Source of the DNA: Anodontia alba
Taxonomy: Eukaryota > Mollusca > Bivalvia > Lucinida > Lucinidae
Direction: 5' to 3'
Assembly: GCA_964016985.1 (NCBI GenBank)
Contig: OZ024833.1
Location: 59,719,463 to 59,783,462, forward strand
Length of the DNA stretch: 64,000 bases
The position numbers and the translations under genes were made by a program. The notes under the pieces were generated by a model. It did not search any database, was not told where the DNA came from, and saw only the letters and a program-made list of their open reading frames with translations. Within the stretch, counting starts at the first letter, position 1, and each line of letters starts with the position of its first letter. Positions 46,273-56,479 of the stretch are shown here, one piece after another.

Positions 46273-46417
46273 CCGTACAAGCGTATATCCACACGGCACC
46301 GTGGGATTAAAGCTATATTCGTAGAAATCAAAGGTGTGTACATGCATGCTCCCATGGACTGTACATAGTGCAGGACATGCATTGTCTTCACAATCCCATT
46401 TACCCATGTGGCATGTA
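46273..46417 (-). CDS. Exon 8: E1 module and start of VWD2
   Basis: TTCTGCAG acceptor and CGG/GTAAGT donor; 145 nt, phase 2 in and phase 0 out. Joined to exon 7 it gives CNKCTCHMGKWDCED, the CxCxxGxWxC signature, then CPALCTVHGSMHVHTFDFYE, the opening of a VWD. The usual TFDG glycine is Phe (TFDF) and the GxCxY strand is PCGYTLV, so this VWD starts in a diverged form. Confidence 0.9.
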
Positions 46418-46499
46418 CTGCAGAAAGAAAAAACGTAATTACAACTACGTAATGTTTCAATGGGAAATGAACTACAAGACAGTTTTGCATCCCTACTAA

Positions 46500-46690
46500 A
46501 AGGGGGTCTACTCTAAGACGAAAGAATTTGCCTTACGGGTCTACTTTAAAAGGAAAGAATTTGCTCCCACGGGGAGCAAATTCTTTCCTTTTAGAGTAGA
46601 CCACTTTCCAGAAGGGACTTGGTTCGCAGAAAAACAAACAGGAAGTAACACAACAGGTCTCTCTTAAACAAATTAGCAGAACATTTATCA
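46500..46690. repeat. Family L copy
   Basis: TAAAAGGAAAGAATTTGCTC and GAGCAAATTCTTTCCTTTTA, flanked by GGTCTACT / AGTAGACC. Confidence 0.75.
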
Positions 46691-47084
46691 AGGGTATTGA
46701 CTCCCTTAAAAAAGATACGGAGATATAAAGAAAAGGCTACAGTCATTTCAAGACACTACATTGTTTCTCTTCTTAGTGTTATTTTTGATGTGCTGATTTT
46801 TAGTGTCATGCAACTCATATCAGGTGTCTTGGGAGGTTTTTCTTCCGCCAGTGTGGCCTTCCTGAGTATCTCCATATTTATTGTAGACACCACAAAAAAA
46901 GAAGAAACAAATAGGAACTGCGACTGGAAGTCAACAGAAACAAAATGAATATGAAGATACCTAGAAAAAGTACTAATTCCGCATGCAGTAAATGCCATGA
47001 TATGACAACACAGAATAACACTTCATGGAAGAGAGGACAGAAAAAAGAAGGGAAAATACTGTTTTGGAACAGTCAAATGTAAAA

Positions 47085-47330
47085 CTTTTGGGGCGGGTTT
47101 AGCTGTTATGGTGTAACCCTTATTGGTCGTTTTGCGTTGTCTCCTAGAGACAGGAAGGAGAGTGGTAGAAGAGATAGTAGAAGAGAAGAAAGAGAGATAG
47201 AGACGAGACTCGGGTAAAAGGCTATACCAATCTACTGCAAGCAGACTCTTACCTCACCACAGTCACCGCTGTTGGAGTGAGGTAGGGAGGGAGGGGGGTT
47301 TCAATATGTATTTTACGAACCAACCCTCAC
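47085..47330 (-). mobile_element. Diverged SINE-like element, family P
   Basis: GTAACCCTTATTGGTCGTTT, GTCTCCTAGAGACAGGAAGG and the purine-rich core. Confidence 0.6.
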
Positions 47331-47690
47331 TCTTATCTCCCTAGACAGTACAAAATACACACACAAAACAACAGAAAGCAATGTGGGTAGCGGTTGAAGA
47401 CAGTGACCACAATGATAGCGCTCGTGTATGAACACATAAGGGATAATGAAGGTAAGGATAAGGATTCGCGGAAGTAAACTTATTTAACCCCTCCCCCCTC
47501 GCCCGCCTCCTCTGCCCCGCATCACCAAGTAGTTTTTCTGCTGCCGTTCCGAAGCAGTTTTACGGTTGCAAATATTTTGGTCATTGTATTTTGTATATTT
47601 AAATGTTCTTGTTTCATTACTCTTTTTTCCTTATCTCGTTTTCTTTCAGCGCCTACGGAAGGCTACACTTAGTGATTGTGGCCTTTCTTT
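47331..47690. other. Intronic DNA, nothing recognised
   Basis: C-rich stretch near 47490 (CCCCTCCCCCCTCGCCC); no exon seen. Confidence 0.5.
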
Positions 47691-47694
47691 GGTA

Positions 47695-48033
47695 TAGTCA
47701 ACCCTCATTATACCGACACTCGATAAAATGACAAAATTCGTTATACTGACAATTTGAGAAATATGGAAACAAGAGGTAACAGTTAATCAGAAATTATGCA
47801 GGAACATTATTATTCAATATTTCAAGCAACATATGTTTTGGATATTTGTTAGAATCGCCTCACCAAGGCAATTCTAACACATGTCCAAAGCAAACGTTCT
47901 ATGAGGACATAAGAATAAAACATGGCATTTTTTACATATCATTCTGCTCATTAAGAATTCTTTACAACAGCAAACTCATTTTTATGGCAATATCTTTGGG
48001 AACACATGATGTCGTTGTAACGAGGGTTCACTA
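47695..48033. mobile_element. Tc1/mariner-pogo-like MITE, family F, copy 1
   Basis: TAGTCAACCCTCATTATACC to GTTGTAACGAGGGTTCACTA, TA flanks; centre GAATCGCCTCACCAAGGCAA. Confidence 0.82.
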
Positions 48034-48320
48034 TTATTTTATTTATACGACACGGTAAGGTAGGGAGCCTTACTGTGGGTTATCACATTTCTAGAGTCGA
48101 GGTAATTTGAATAAATAACCAAAGCATATTTTCGTAGAGAAACAAGAAAGATATCAACACTGTTTGGTTAAAAAAGTGTCTCTGAGATGAGACGATCGTT
48201 ACCCAAATTAATGGTCGTCTCAACGGACAACTACTACTGACTATGATCAGAACAGGTAGACAGGGGTTTTGCCATTTTCACTGTCGTGGGTCTTATTTGC
48301 AAATATATAACATTATTACT

Positions 48321-48595
48321 CGTTACGAAAACATGCCTATTCAAATATACTGAAAATTTTACCACCAAAAAATGATAATTTTCAGATAAATAATTCTGAA
48401 ATTTTTCAAAATTCTGCTAAAACCATAGATTGTGGGTACTCGTTAGAACCGCCTCGACGAGTACCTACAATCTATGTTTTTGAGCACAAATAAGAATAAT
48501 AATTTATACACATGTAAACCCCAGTTTTACTGTATAAAAATGGGGTTTAAGGGGGTCAAATTTTTATAGGCATATTTTCGTAATGTCAATTTATT
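48321..48595. mobile_element. Family A MITE, copy 15
   Basis: CGTTACGAAAACATGCC to ATTTTCGTAATG; centre reduced to GAACCGCCTCGACGAG. Confidence 0.82.
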
Positions 48596-48722
48596 TTGGT
48601 AGACTTTTGCAGAAGCAGTTAAGTGCGTAGGAAAACTAACTATAGGTCACAAAAATGTCTTCTTTGTAAATCAAGACGGAAAATCAACATGTGTTTCCAG
48701 TACCCTTAATATGTAAACTTAC

Positions 48723-48963
48723 CATTTATTGCACTGCATTCTGATTGTTTCACCATTAGCATAGTTTTTCGTATTGCGCTTACACTGACATTCTGTGGGA
48801 AGAATGCACTGTCCATCCTGTAAATACTGACCCTCAGGACAAAAACAGCCGGAAATTCTGTTTTCATAACACGAAACGGGCATATCCATCCATATATAAC
48901 TACATGTTACAGGGCACGCCGGAACAGATGTACGGTATACCAATCCATCAGGGCATGTTTTGG
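48723..48963 (-). CDS. Exon 7: TIL1 and start of E1
   Basis: CCTCACAG acceptor and TG/GTAAGT donor; 241 nt, phase 1 in and phase 2 out. It encodes CPDGLVYRTSVPACPVTC, then GCFCPEGQYLQDGQCILP and TECQCKRN. This is a trypsin-inhibitor-like cysteine-rich domain, with the GC.CP.G....G.C+....C.C hallmark, followed by the first part of the E (VWC-like) module. It completes exon 6 as LLCPKTCPDG, the standard C8-to-TIL join. Confidence 0.95.
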
Positions 48964-48984
48964 CTGTGAGGAAAAGACAAATTA

Positions 48985-49215
48985 GACGCCTTCGAACATG
49001 TTCGCCGAGTGAATACTCAGATCAGCTTGTTCATTCCTGCATTCTGATCAGATTCCTTGCCAGACTCTATGTAAAGGGTTTAGGATCAAATCCTTATACA
49101 TACATGTATAAAAAGTGAATTCTCTGATCACACTGGGCAAATTAACAGTCTGATTTGAGTTTTTGCATGGTGCACATGTCCGAAGGTACATTTGCATCCG
49201 TTGTGGTTCAAATTG
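48985..49215. repeat. Family K copy, diverged
   Basis: CCGAGTGAATACTCAGATCA to GTCCGAAGGTACATTTGCAT. Starts about 20 bases from exon 7's acceptor. Confidence 0.6.
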
Positions 49216-49319
49216 TCTACTAGTCTACTAGTTAACAGATAAAATGTGTTCATGACATTTCTCTGCTTTTACATCCTATCAACAATGCATGAGTCGGTGT
49301 GTGTGTAGGGGGCTGCAAT

Positions 49320-49830
49320 AATAGCTCCAGATAAGAAGGGTTATATGTGATTTTTTTTCTTATTTCAAGGTACATATTTTTCTGGTAAATATTGTTGTCT
49401 TATTTCCCATCGAGACTTTTCTAATGAATATCCACAGCATAATATTTTGTGGAGAAATTGATTGATTGATTGTGTTGGGGTTTAACAACACGTCAACCCT
49501 TGTGGGTCATTTTGTATCGTCTCCCAGAGAAAGGGAGAAAAAAAAGATAGAAGAGATAGTAGAAGAGATGAAAGAGAGGGACAGTGAAGAAAGAGGAACA
49601 GGAATGAAATTGAACAAACAGAAGAAATAAAAACATTCACGCTCTACCCTTACCTGCTACAAGGATAGCAGGCCTTGCCCAACTGTAAGCCAATATCATT
49701 TTGACGCCCCAGTGACGTAAGATACACAACATTTTTGCACCACCCGACCACCCCCTTGTGCAGAAATAAGAAGTACATACTTTTTATTAATACGAAAAGC
49801 ACCTTATCTGGAGCTATGGACAACGATCAC
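49320..49830. mobile_element. Decayed hairpin element (family R) split by a SINE
   Basis: AATGAATATCCACAGCATAA, TTTTGTGGAGAAA before and GCAGAAATAAGAAGTACATA, CCTTATCTGGAGCTATGG after the SINE; same order as at 140-220. Confidence 0.6.
49459..49755 (-). mobile_element. SINE-like element, family P, with 12-bp target duplication
   Basis: TTGTGGAGAAAT (49447-49458) and TTGTGCAGAAAT (49756-49767), one mismatch. TGATTGATTGATTGTGTTGG start. Confidence 0.83.
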
Positions 49831-49854
49831 ATGATAAAGGTTCTCTGTGGAATA

Positions 49855-49945
49855 GAACAAAGTACAATCAGTAGAAGAATCCATCCGGATTCGAACCGGT
49901 AGTTCTGGAACAGCAGGCAAGCCCTAAGGCTTGGTATTAGCTATC
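49855..49945 (-). repeat. tRNA-like fragment
   Basis: The complement carries a B-box-like GGTTCGAATCC. No cloverleaf can be completed, so it is a SINE or tRNA-derived relic. Confidence 0.4.
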
Positions 49946-50199
49946 CTTTAATGTATAAGACTTGCGAAAGCCATACACATCGTAGGCCAACTTGTAGTTT
50001 TATTTTGCTCTGACTTCAGATTTCCATTGAGCACTCTAGTTTATTTCATTAAAGACTTTGTGGTCATTTGCGTTTCACTGTAATGTTCCACTGATGTGCA
50101 AGTTGTTCTGGGCCTTCGCCGTCTGCATATATCTCGAAGACATATTTTTGCTAGGCCAAGTCCATAATTTTCATGGTCCGTTTATGGACCAAGTTAAAC

Positions 50200-50425
50200 G
50201 AAAACGTGTCTTCCAGCATGCCCAAAATGCACAGATTCAGATTCACCCCGCACATGCGCGAAGTCTCATCCGGGCATTTGTTCTCCATTGATACCTTCTA
50301 TATTGTCTAATAATTCTTTTAGCGGACAGCAAAATCCCAGATCAGACTGCGCGGATGTGCAGACTGATCTGGGACTTTGCTGTCCGTACATGCCCGAAGA
50401 TACATTTTCTCATGGCGCGGCCCAT
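50200..50425. repeat. Family K copy, diverged
   Basis: GATCAGACTGCGCGGATGTG and GTGCAGACTGATCTGGGACT hairpin; ends CGAAGATACATTTTCTCATG. Confidence 0.65.
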
Positions 50426-51022
50426 ATATATTAGGCAAGGTCCATATGTAATATACGTGGTCCATATATAATAGGCATGGTCATTACATAATAGACGTGG
50501 TCATTTTATAACAAACGTGGTCCATATATAATAGGCGTGGTCATTATATATTGGCGTGGTCATTATATAATAGACGTGGTCGTTGTATAATAGGCCTGGT
50601 CCATAAATAATAGGCGTGGTCAATATATAAGAGGCGTCAGTCCGTGTATGGGCGAGGTGACCTAGTTATGAATTATAACTAGGCACCGTTGCAAGCTAAC
50701 CCAGTAGTCCAGTAAAACTAATCCAGATTTATCTGGCGTAGCCCCTATGTGGCTCAGTTGCCCGGCTACGTTAAAAATTTGAAGTGGTCATTATATAATA
50801 CGCATGGTCCATATATAATAGGTGTGGTCTATATAACAGGCCAGGTCAATATATAATAGGCATGGCCCATATTTTATAGGCATGCCCATTAATAATAGAC
50901 ATGGTCCAGTAATAATAGATGCGGTCCATTGATCATAGGCATTGACCGTATATAATAATAATAGGCGCAGCTCACGTGTAATGGTCGGGTCCATATATAA
51001 TAGGCATGGTCCATATAAAAGT
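50426..51022 (+). repeat. Degenerate ~20-bp minisatellite, two blocks
   Basis: TATATAATAGGCGTGGTCCA-type units fill 50426-50640 and 50785-51020. The 145-bp spacer holds TAGTTATGAATTATAACTA. The right block touches the donor of exon 6. Confidence 0.88.
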
Positions 51023-51030
51023 ATACGTAC

Positions 51031-51190
51031 GACAAAGCAAGGAAGTTCGGTAGGTAACGGGTATGCCCAAGTATGCGCATCTTTGTGCGTATGTCTCCAG
51101 CGCATCACAGACAACTTGGTCCTTTTCAGTAGTATTCTCAGCTTTACAGTATAAGTTGATACATGAATCGCTGATGACGTCTGGGCTTGC
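51031..51190 (-). CDS. Exon 6: C8 domain 1, C-terminal half
   Basis: AATTTCAG acceptor and C/GTACGT donor; 160 nt, phase 0 in and phase 1 out. It encodes ASPDVISDSCINLYCKAENT, then DQVVCDALETYAQRCAYLGI, then VTYRTSLLC. This is the canonical C8 second half (Y...C..D.C, C.al..YA..C...g....WR...C). The tryptophan usually before R is Tyr-Arg here. It is not the longest frame at this locus; splice sites and cysteine spacing decide the reading. A degenerate ~20-bp minisatellite begins right beside the donor. Confidence 0.9.
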
Positions 51191-51606
51191 CTGAAATTAT
51201 ATTTTTCAAGATCCAAAGCATGAAGAGTATCCGGAAACCATTTAATTTTTTAGGGTAAATATATTATAACACTCAACAGAAATATTGAAGACAAATGGTC
51301 TTTGTTAAGATATGATCAACTAGAGCATGTACGTGTATTAAGAATAAAACACCAAGCAAGGAACAGCCTTCCAACTATATCAAAAAGACAGCACCGTCTT
51401 TGCTCTAAAGGACAAACAGGTCTGAGCAAGTCAAGCAAAAAATGTTTCTGGTAGTGCAAGAAACAACGTTAACTTCTGTATCAAAAGCAAGAATAAGAAT
51501 TAAAATTCTAAAATGAGCTTGAGGACTTACAGTGAAACATCTCCAAGGCTGAATAGATACATTACTGATCATAAAGCATCTGTGAGGAAAAAAATAAGTG
51601 AAGATA

Positions 51607-51937
51607 CAGACAACCCTCTTTATACCGTCACACGATACAACGACAAAATTCATTATAATGACAATTTGAATGTCACGAAACCTTCGCTTAAGAGGTAACA
51701 GTTGGTCACAAATAATGCAAGAATATTGTATTTAATACTCTAAAGAAACATATGTTTTGGATATTTGTTAGAATCGCCTCTCTGAGGCGATTCTAACAAA
51801 TATCCAAATATGATCTATGAAGAAATAAGAACAAAACAAGAACTTTCTTTCAAATCAATCTGCTCATAAAATATTCTGTACAACGTAATGGCAACTTCTT
51901 TTGGAAAAAATGCTCTCGTTGTTAAGAGGGTTCACTG
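51607..51937. mobile_element. Tc1/mariner-pogo-like MITE, family F, copy 2
   Basis: CAGACAACCCTCTTTATACC to GTTAAGAGGGTTCACTG with TA flanks; perfect centre GAATCGCCTCTCTGAGGCGA. Confidence 0.87.
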
Positions 51938-51947
51938 TACCTACGAA

Positions 51948-52146
51948 AAGCCACAATCACGAAGCACAGCTTTCCCGAGTAGTCTAATCAGAATCTTCAC
52001 TGGGTGCATTTTTGATAGCCAAGGGTGCAAAATTTACTTCATGTGGATAATGAATACGGATCAGACTGCGCTTATACGCAGGCTGATTTGAGTCTTCTTT
52101 GGGCGCACATGTCAGTAGGTATGTTTACTTATGTTGCAGCTCAAAT
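51948..52146. repeat. Family K, right two thirds
   Basis: AATCAGAATCTTCACTGGGT to GTAGGTATGTTTACTTATGT. Confidence 0.65.
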
Positions 52147-52212
52147 GATGATTCTGTAAAGCTCATTGGCACCTTCTTGTGACAAGTGTGCAATACCTAC
52201 AAGATGCATATT

Positions 52213-52490
52213 CATCACGAAAACATGCCTATATAATTTTGACCCCCTTAAACCCCACTTTTATATAGTAAAACTGGGGTTTACTGGGGTATACATTATT
52301 TTTCTTATTTCTGCTCAAAGCATAGATTGTGGGTACTCGTTAGAACCGCCTCGGCGAGGCAGTTCTAATGAGTACCCACAATCTATGTTTTGAGCAGAAA
52401 TATGAAAAATATCAAAAATGATTATCTGAAAATTTTCAATTTTTGGTGGTAAAATTATCAATATATTTGAATAGGCATGTTTTCGTAATG
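52213..52490. mobile_element. Family A MITE, copy 16, beside exon 5 donor
   Basis: CATCACGAAAACATGCC to GTTTTCGTAATG; centre GAACCGCCTCGGCGAGGCAG. Confidence 0.9.
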
Positions 52491-52500
52491 TTGTACTTAC

Positions 52501-52614
52501 AACGTTCCTGCAGTCTGTAAATACAGGTGAGTAGAGATAAGAGCAAGCATCAGCAGCTTCGGTGCGTGCCGCGGGAGTAGAACAGTAATTTGGTATCATT
52601 CCTGCAGGTGTACA
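52501..52614 (-). CDS. Exon 5: C8 domain 1, N-terminal half
   Basis: TTTTGCAG acceptor and GTT/GTAAGT donor; 114 nt, phase 0 at both ends. It encodes CTPAGMIPNYCSTPAARTEA then ADACSYLYSPVFTDCRNV. The pattern C..l..p.F..C...V is the first half of a C8 domain. A hairpin MITE (52213-52490) starts only four bases beyond the donor hexamer. Confidence 0.88.
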
Positions 52615-52719
52615 CTGCAAAACAGAAACAATTCCGGTCACGTGAACATGATGTCAACGATGACGAAAGTTAACGTTAACTTTCACCAGACGACATTTAT
52701 TTTGATATATTGTAAATTG

Positions 52720-53335
52720 TTCACGCGGTTTCTGAGGGAAAGACATTTAAAAATTACACAATTTTATACAGTGTATATAGCCCAGAGGCAAGGGCAGAAA
52801 ACCCCAAGGAGACAAAATTTTGATTTTAACTAAAAAATTCTACTACTTTAATCATACATTGTACGTTTCAGCTATTAGTCTCTTATATATTTTGAGAAAA
52901 TGACTTTTCAACATTTCCCCATATAAATTTATGAGGGCGCAAATTTGATCTTGGCGTAAAAACGTCAAAGGTCAACCTACGATCATCATTTGAACAAACT
53001 TGGGAGAGCTTGAGTCCTGAATGCTATATACCAAGATTCAGCCCAAAAGCTTTCTTTCTTTGACTTTTCTCTTACCTTTTTTGGAGAAGAACATTTTGTA
53101 TGCTTTTTCCATACATGGGCATGGCGGCCATCTTGATTAATGGACTGACGATTTGAACAAATTTTTAATTCCCCTTTAACAGAAGGTTCCACATGAAGAA
53201 AATTGGCGCAGGGGTTTCTGAGGAGAAGTCGTTCAAATGTGTAAACGGACGACGAACGACGACGGACGGACGGATTGATGACGACGACCGACGGACGGCG
53301 AGTGATCACAATATAGCTCATCCTGAGCCTTCGGC
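52720..53335. repeat. Family M repeat, dispersed copy with (GACG)-rich tail
   Basis: Shares TGAACAAACTTGG and CTATATACCAAGATTCAGCC with 28.9-30.1 kb. Ends GACGGACGGACGG... then ATAGCTCATCCTGAGCCTTC, a tail I know from mollusc genomes. Confidence 0.7.
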
Positions 53336-53674
53336 TAAGGTGTGCTTATAATCAACAGAACATGAGCATACTGAGATTATCAAGAAGAAACTATGACTGC
53401 AAACAGCGTAGCCCATTCCGTGGCCCTTGTCCAGTTTTCCTTCCACATCGAGCACGGGGAGGGGAAGGAGAATAACACTGAATCTAGGCGACCCGCTTTT
53501 CGCTCCAAAACACAAAATGATTGACCAGTCATAAAATACATACTGTTACTGATTTTGATTTCTTCTCTTTGGGACATATTTACCTATCACTAAACTTTGA
53601 GCCGAAAATTAAAAAAAATAGCACGGCATTTTGTTTCCCGGGAGTAAACTGTGTAAACTCAAAACTTATTCATA

Positions 53675-54076
53675 TACCGGATTCGCCCTAATAACTGCAC
53701 ATAGCCCTATAAGCGCACAGTCAAGCAATTCTGTAGTTTTCAGATTACTTCCAGAGTATTTTTTGCCTACTTCTGTATAGAGTCATATGTTGTGGGTACC
53801 CATTTGAATTGCATCGACTTGTCGATGCAATTCAAATGAGTACCCACAACATATACTTTTACAAAGAAATCAGCGACAAAAAAGACACACAAAAACATCG
53901 CATAAGTATCATTTGATAGGTCCTTCGCTGATCTTTTTTTTTTTTCTTCGCTGATCTTCTTTTTTTTAAGTGTACCCTTAGTATGGGTAGGACAATGTCT
54001 TATAAGTTTACCGAGTACGAGGTAACCAAAGACTTATGTGCACAGTGCGGTAATTACTCGTAAGTCGAATACGGTA
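53675..54076. mobile_element. Hairpin element, family G, copy 3
   Basis: TACCGGATTCGCCCTAATAA to TAAGTCGAATACGGTA; perfect centre TTGCATCGACTTGTCGATGC in ATATGTTGTGGGTACCC arms. Confidence 0.82.
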
Positions 54077-54370
54077 TATTTGTAAAGATAGACAGGAAAT
54101 ACCACAGTCACGAAGCACATCCCTCCAGAGGCACCAAACGAAGAAAAAATTAGGAACAAATAAGGGCACCACAAACGGCGCATATGACATGATAGATGCA
54201 CAACGAAGACTGCAACAGAAGAACCTCCTTGGAACGGTCAATAGAAAAACTACTAATTTTACCAGTGAATTGTACTTGCGCGGACACAATACGCGCTCGC
54301 AAAACGCGTCTAAAGGACACATTGCAGTAAGGCGAGGATGTTCCCTAATTGGATCAGGTGTTGAAGACCA

Positions 54371-54601
54371 GGGCCTACTTGTTCAAAACTAACGATGTCG
54401 TTAGTTAACGTATCGTTAAAACTTTGATCATTAAATATGGCAAAAGCGCTGATATTTTTGCTGAAAAAATGTGAGTAGCTTTTGCATTTCACATTTTTCA
54501 GCAAAAATACCTGTGAATTAGATATTGTACTTAGTAGAACAGTGAACAGTTTGACCACTAACGACCTCGTTAAGCTAACGGCGCTTTGAACAACTGGGCC
54601 C
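54371..54601. mobile_element. Hairpin element, family I, copy 1
   Basis: GGGCCTACTTGTTCAAAACT to GCTTTGAACAACTGGGCCC; inner arms TTTTTGCTGAAAAAATGTG and CACATTTTTCAGCAAAAA. Confidence 0.82.
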
Positions 54602-54635
54602 TGATTGCAGAAATAACATTTTTTACTTACATATG

Positions 54636-55546
54636 CCGGTAGGCCGATGTCTGAATCAAAGCAGAAAGGAGAATGTATGCTTCTGGCTTATGATAATGGG
54701 GGGATACTGATTTTGGGTAGTCGCTTTGAATATGAAAGTAGAAAATCACCGGGGGTATAATTTATCCTTACACCTGCTACCGTGACCACTTACAAGATCT
54801 TTGCTAATGTCTTAGAAGATGTGGCAGTTCATTACAGGTAACATAACCTATCACTGTATTGCTTGTTTTCAAGATTTTAGAGAGACTGTTATGTCAGGCA
54901 AGTACTAAAAACTGACCATTTGAACTATAACAAAACAAAACTATAAGCTGTAGAACATTCCGGTAGCCCGATGTCTGAATCAAAGCTGAAAGGAAAGTTT
55001 ATGTTTCTGGCTTATGGTAATTGGGGGACACTGATTTTGGGTAGTTGCTTTGAATATGCAAATAGAAAATCATCGGGGATATAATTTTTATCCTTACCGC
55101 TGCTATCGTGACCTCTCACAAAATCTTTGCAAGTGTCTTCTGAGAGGTGGGTAACATAACCTATCATTCTGTTGCTTGTTTTCATTACGAAAACATGCCT
55201 ATTCAAATATACTGAACATTTTGCCACCAAAAACTGAAAATTTTCAGATAAAAAGTCTCTGATATTTTTCATATTTCTGCTCAAAACATAGATTGTGGGT
55301 ACCCGTTAGAACCGCCTCGACGAGGCGGTTCTAACGAGTACCCACAATATATGTTTGTAGCAGAAATAAGAAAAATAATGTATACCCCTGTAAACCAACT
55401 TACTATATAAAAGTGGGGTTTAAGGGTCGTCTTTATATAGGCACGTTTTCGTGATGTGAAGATTTTAGAGAGACAGTTATGTCAGACAAATACTAAGAAC
55501 TGGTCATTTGAACTCAAAACAAAACAACATTATAAGCTGTTGAATA
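54636..55546. repeat. Tandem duplication (two ~325-bp units); second unit holds a MITE
   Basis: Unit 1 (54636-54960) and unit 2 (54961-55182 plus 55459-55546) both start CCGGTAG.CCGATGTCTGAA and run in parallel to ATAAGCTGT. Unit 1 reads GCTTGTTTTCAAGATTTTAG where unit 2 has the MITE at 55183-55456. Confidence 0.88.
55183..55456. mobile_element. Family A MITE, copy 17, with empty site nearby
   Basis: CATTACGAAAACATGCC to GTTTTCGTGATG; TG then the duplicated flank. Perfect centre GAACCGCCTCGACGAGGCGG. Confidence 0.92.
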
Positions 55547-55614
55547 TTTGCAAAAATGTATAAAATATATATGGCAAATCAACTGAAGTCTGAAATCTTT
55601 AAAAATAAACCTAC

Positions 55615-55706
55615 TATTTCAGGTGCATTGGGATCTTCGATTACATACGAGTTTCCAAATACTGCCGAGTTACCAACTATGTCGCCTGTGTAAGTCTGAA
55701 AGTCAT
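55615..55706 (-). CDS. Exon 4: end of VWD1
   Basis: TGTTGCAG acceptor and ATA/GTAGGT donor; 92 nt, phase 1 in and phase 0 out. It encodes NDFQTYTGDIVGNSAVFGNS, which completes the calcium loop of exon 3 as DPENDFQT, then YVIEDPNAPEI, the usual F..SW.v... tail of VWD. A second possible donor four bases downstream would give phase 1 and break the join to exon 5, so the first was chosen. It lies just left of a MITE (55793-56067). Confidence 0.82.
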
Positions 55707-55792
55707 CTGCAACAGAAAGTTTATCATGTTTACCATAAATATTTGGAATCCCATTTCCTTGCCGTAATCATCCTAAACTTCGACTACACGAA

Positions 55793-56067
55793 ATCACGGC
55801 TATATAATTTTGACCCCCTTAAACTCTATTTTTATATAGTAAAACTTGGGTTTACAGTGGTATACATGATTTTTCTTACTTTGCTAAAAAAAAAACACAG
55901 ATTGTGGGTACTCGTTAGAACCGCCTCGCCGAGGTGGTCCTAACGAGTATCCACAATCTATGTTTTGAGCAGGAATATGAAAAATATCACAAATTTTTTA
56001 TCTGAAAGTTTTCCTTTTTTTGGTTGTAAATTTTTCAATATATTTGAATAGGCGTGTTTTCGTAATG
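55793..56067. mobile_element. Family A MITE, copy 18
   Basis: Left end altered (ACACGAAATCACGGC), right end GTTTTCGTAATG; centre GAACCGCCTCGCCGAGGTGG. Confidence 0.83.
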
Positions 56068-56124
56068 ACCTGCTACATTGTACTTGTCTAAGCTTGCCAG
56101 CTGAATAACAAACAGTGCAGACCT

Positions 56125-56300
56125 TGATCCCCCAGAGGGAGCAAATTCTTTCCTTTAAGAGCAGCCCCTATGGTAAAGAAGCAAAATATTTCGTGTTAAT
56201 GCCACGTCATTATAAATGTTTTTCTTACGCATGTTACGCATATACGCATATGCGTAATATGCGTCGTATATGCGTGATGAGCGCTACGCCCTACGGACAT
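56125..56300. repeat. Family L fragment
   Basis: GAGCAAATTCTTTCCTTTAA and ATATGCGTAATATGCGTCG. Confidence 0.65.
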
Positions 56301-56479
56301 TACAGTGGTGACTGAAGTTTTGACGGTTAAAACCGTTTATTTTCTCCTATACAGAGCTTCGCATTTCATTTCAATCGTTCCTTAAAATAAAATGTGACAC
56401 TCTTTGCCTTCACTCGTTAAAGGAGGGTCATTCAAAAATTAATATGAACTATTGAATAATCTCTTTCGGAAGTACTTAC

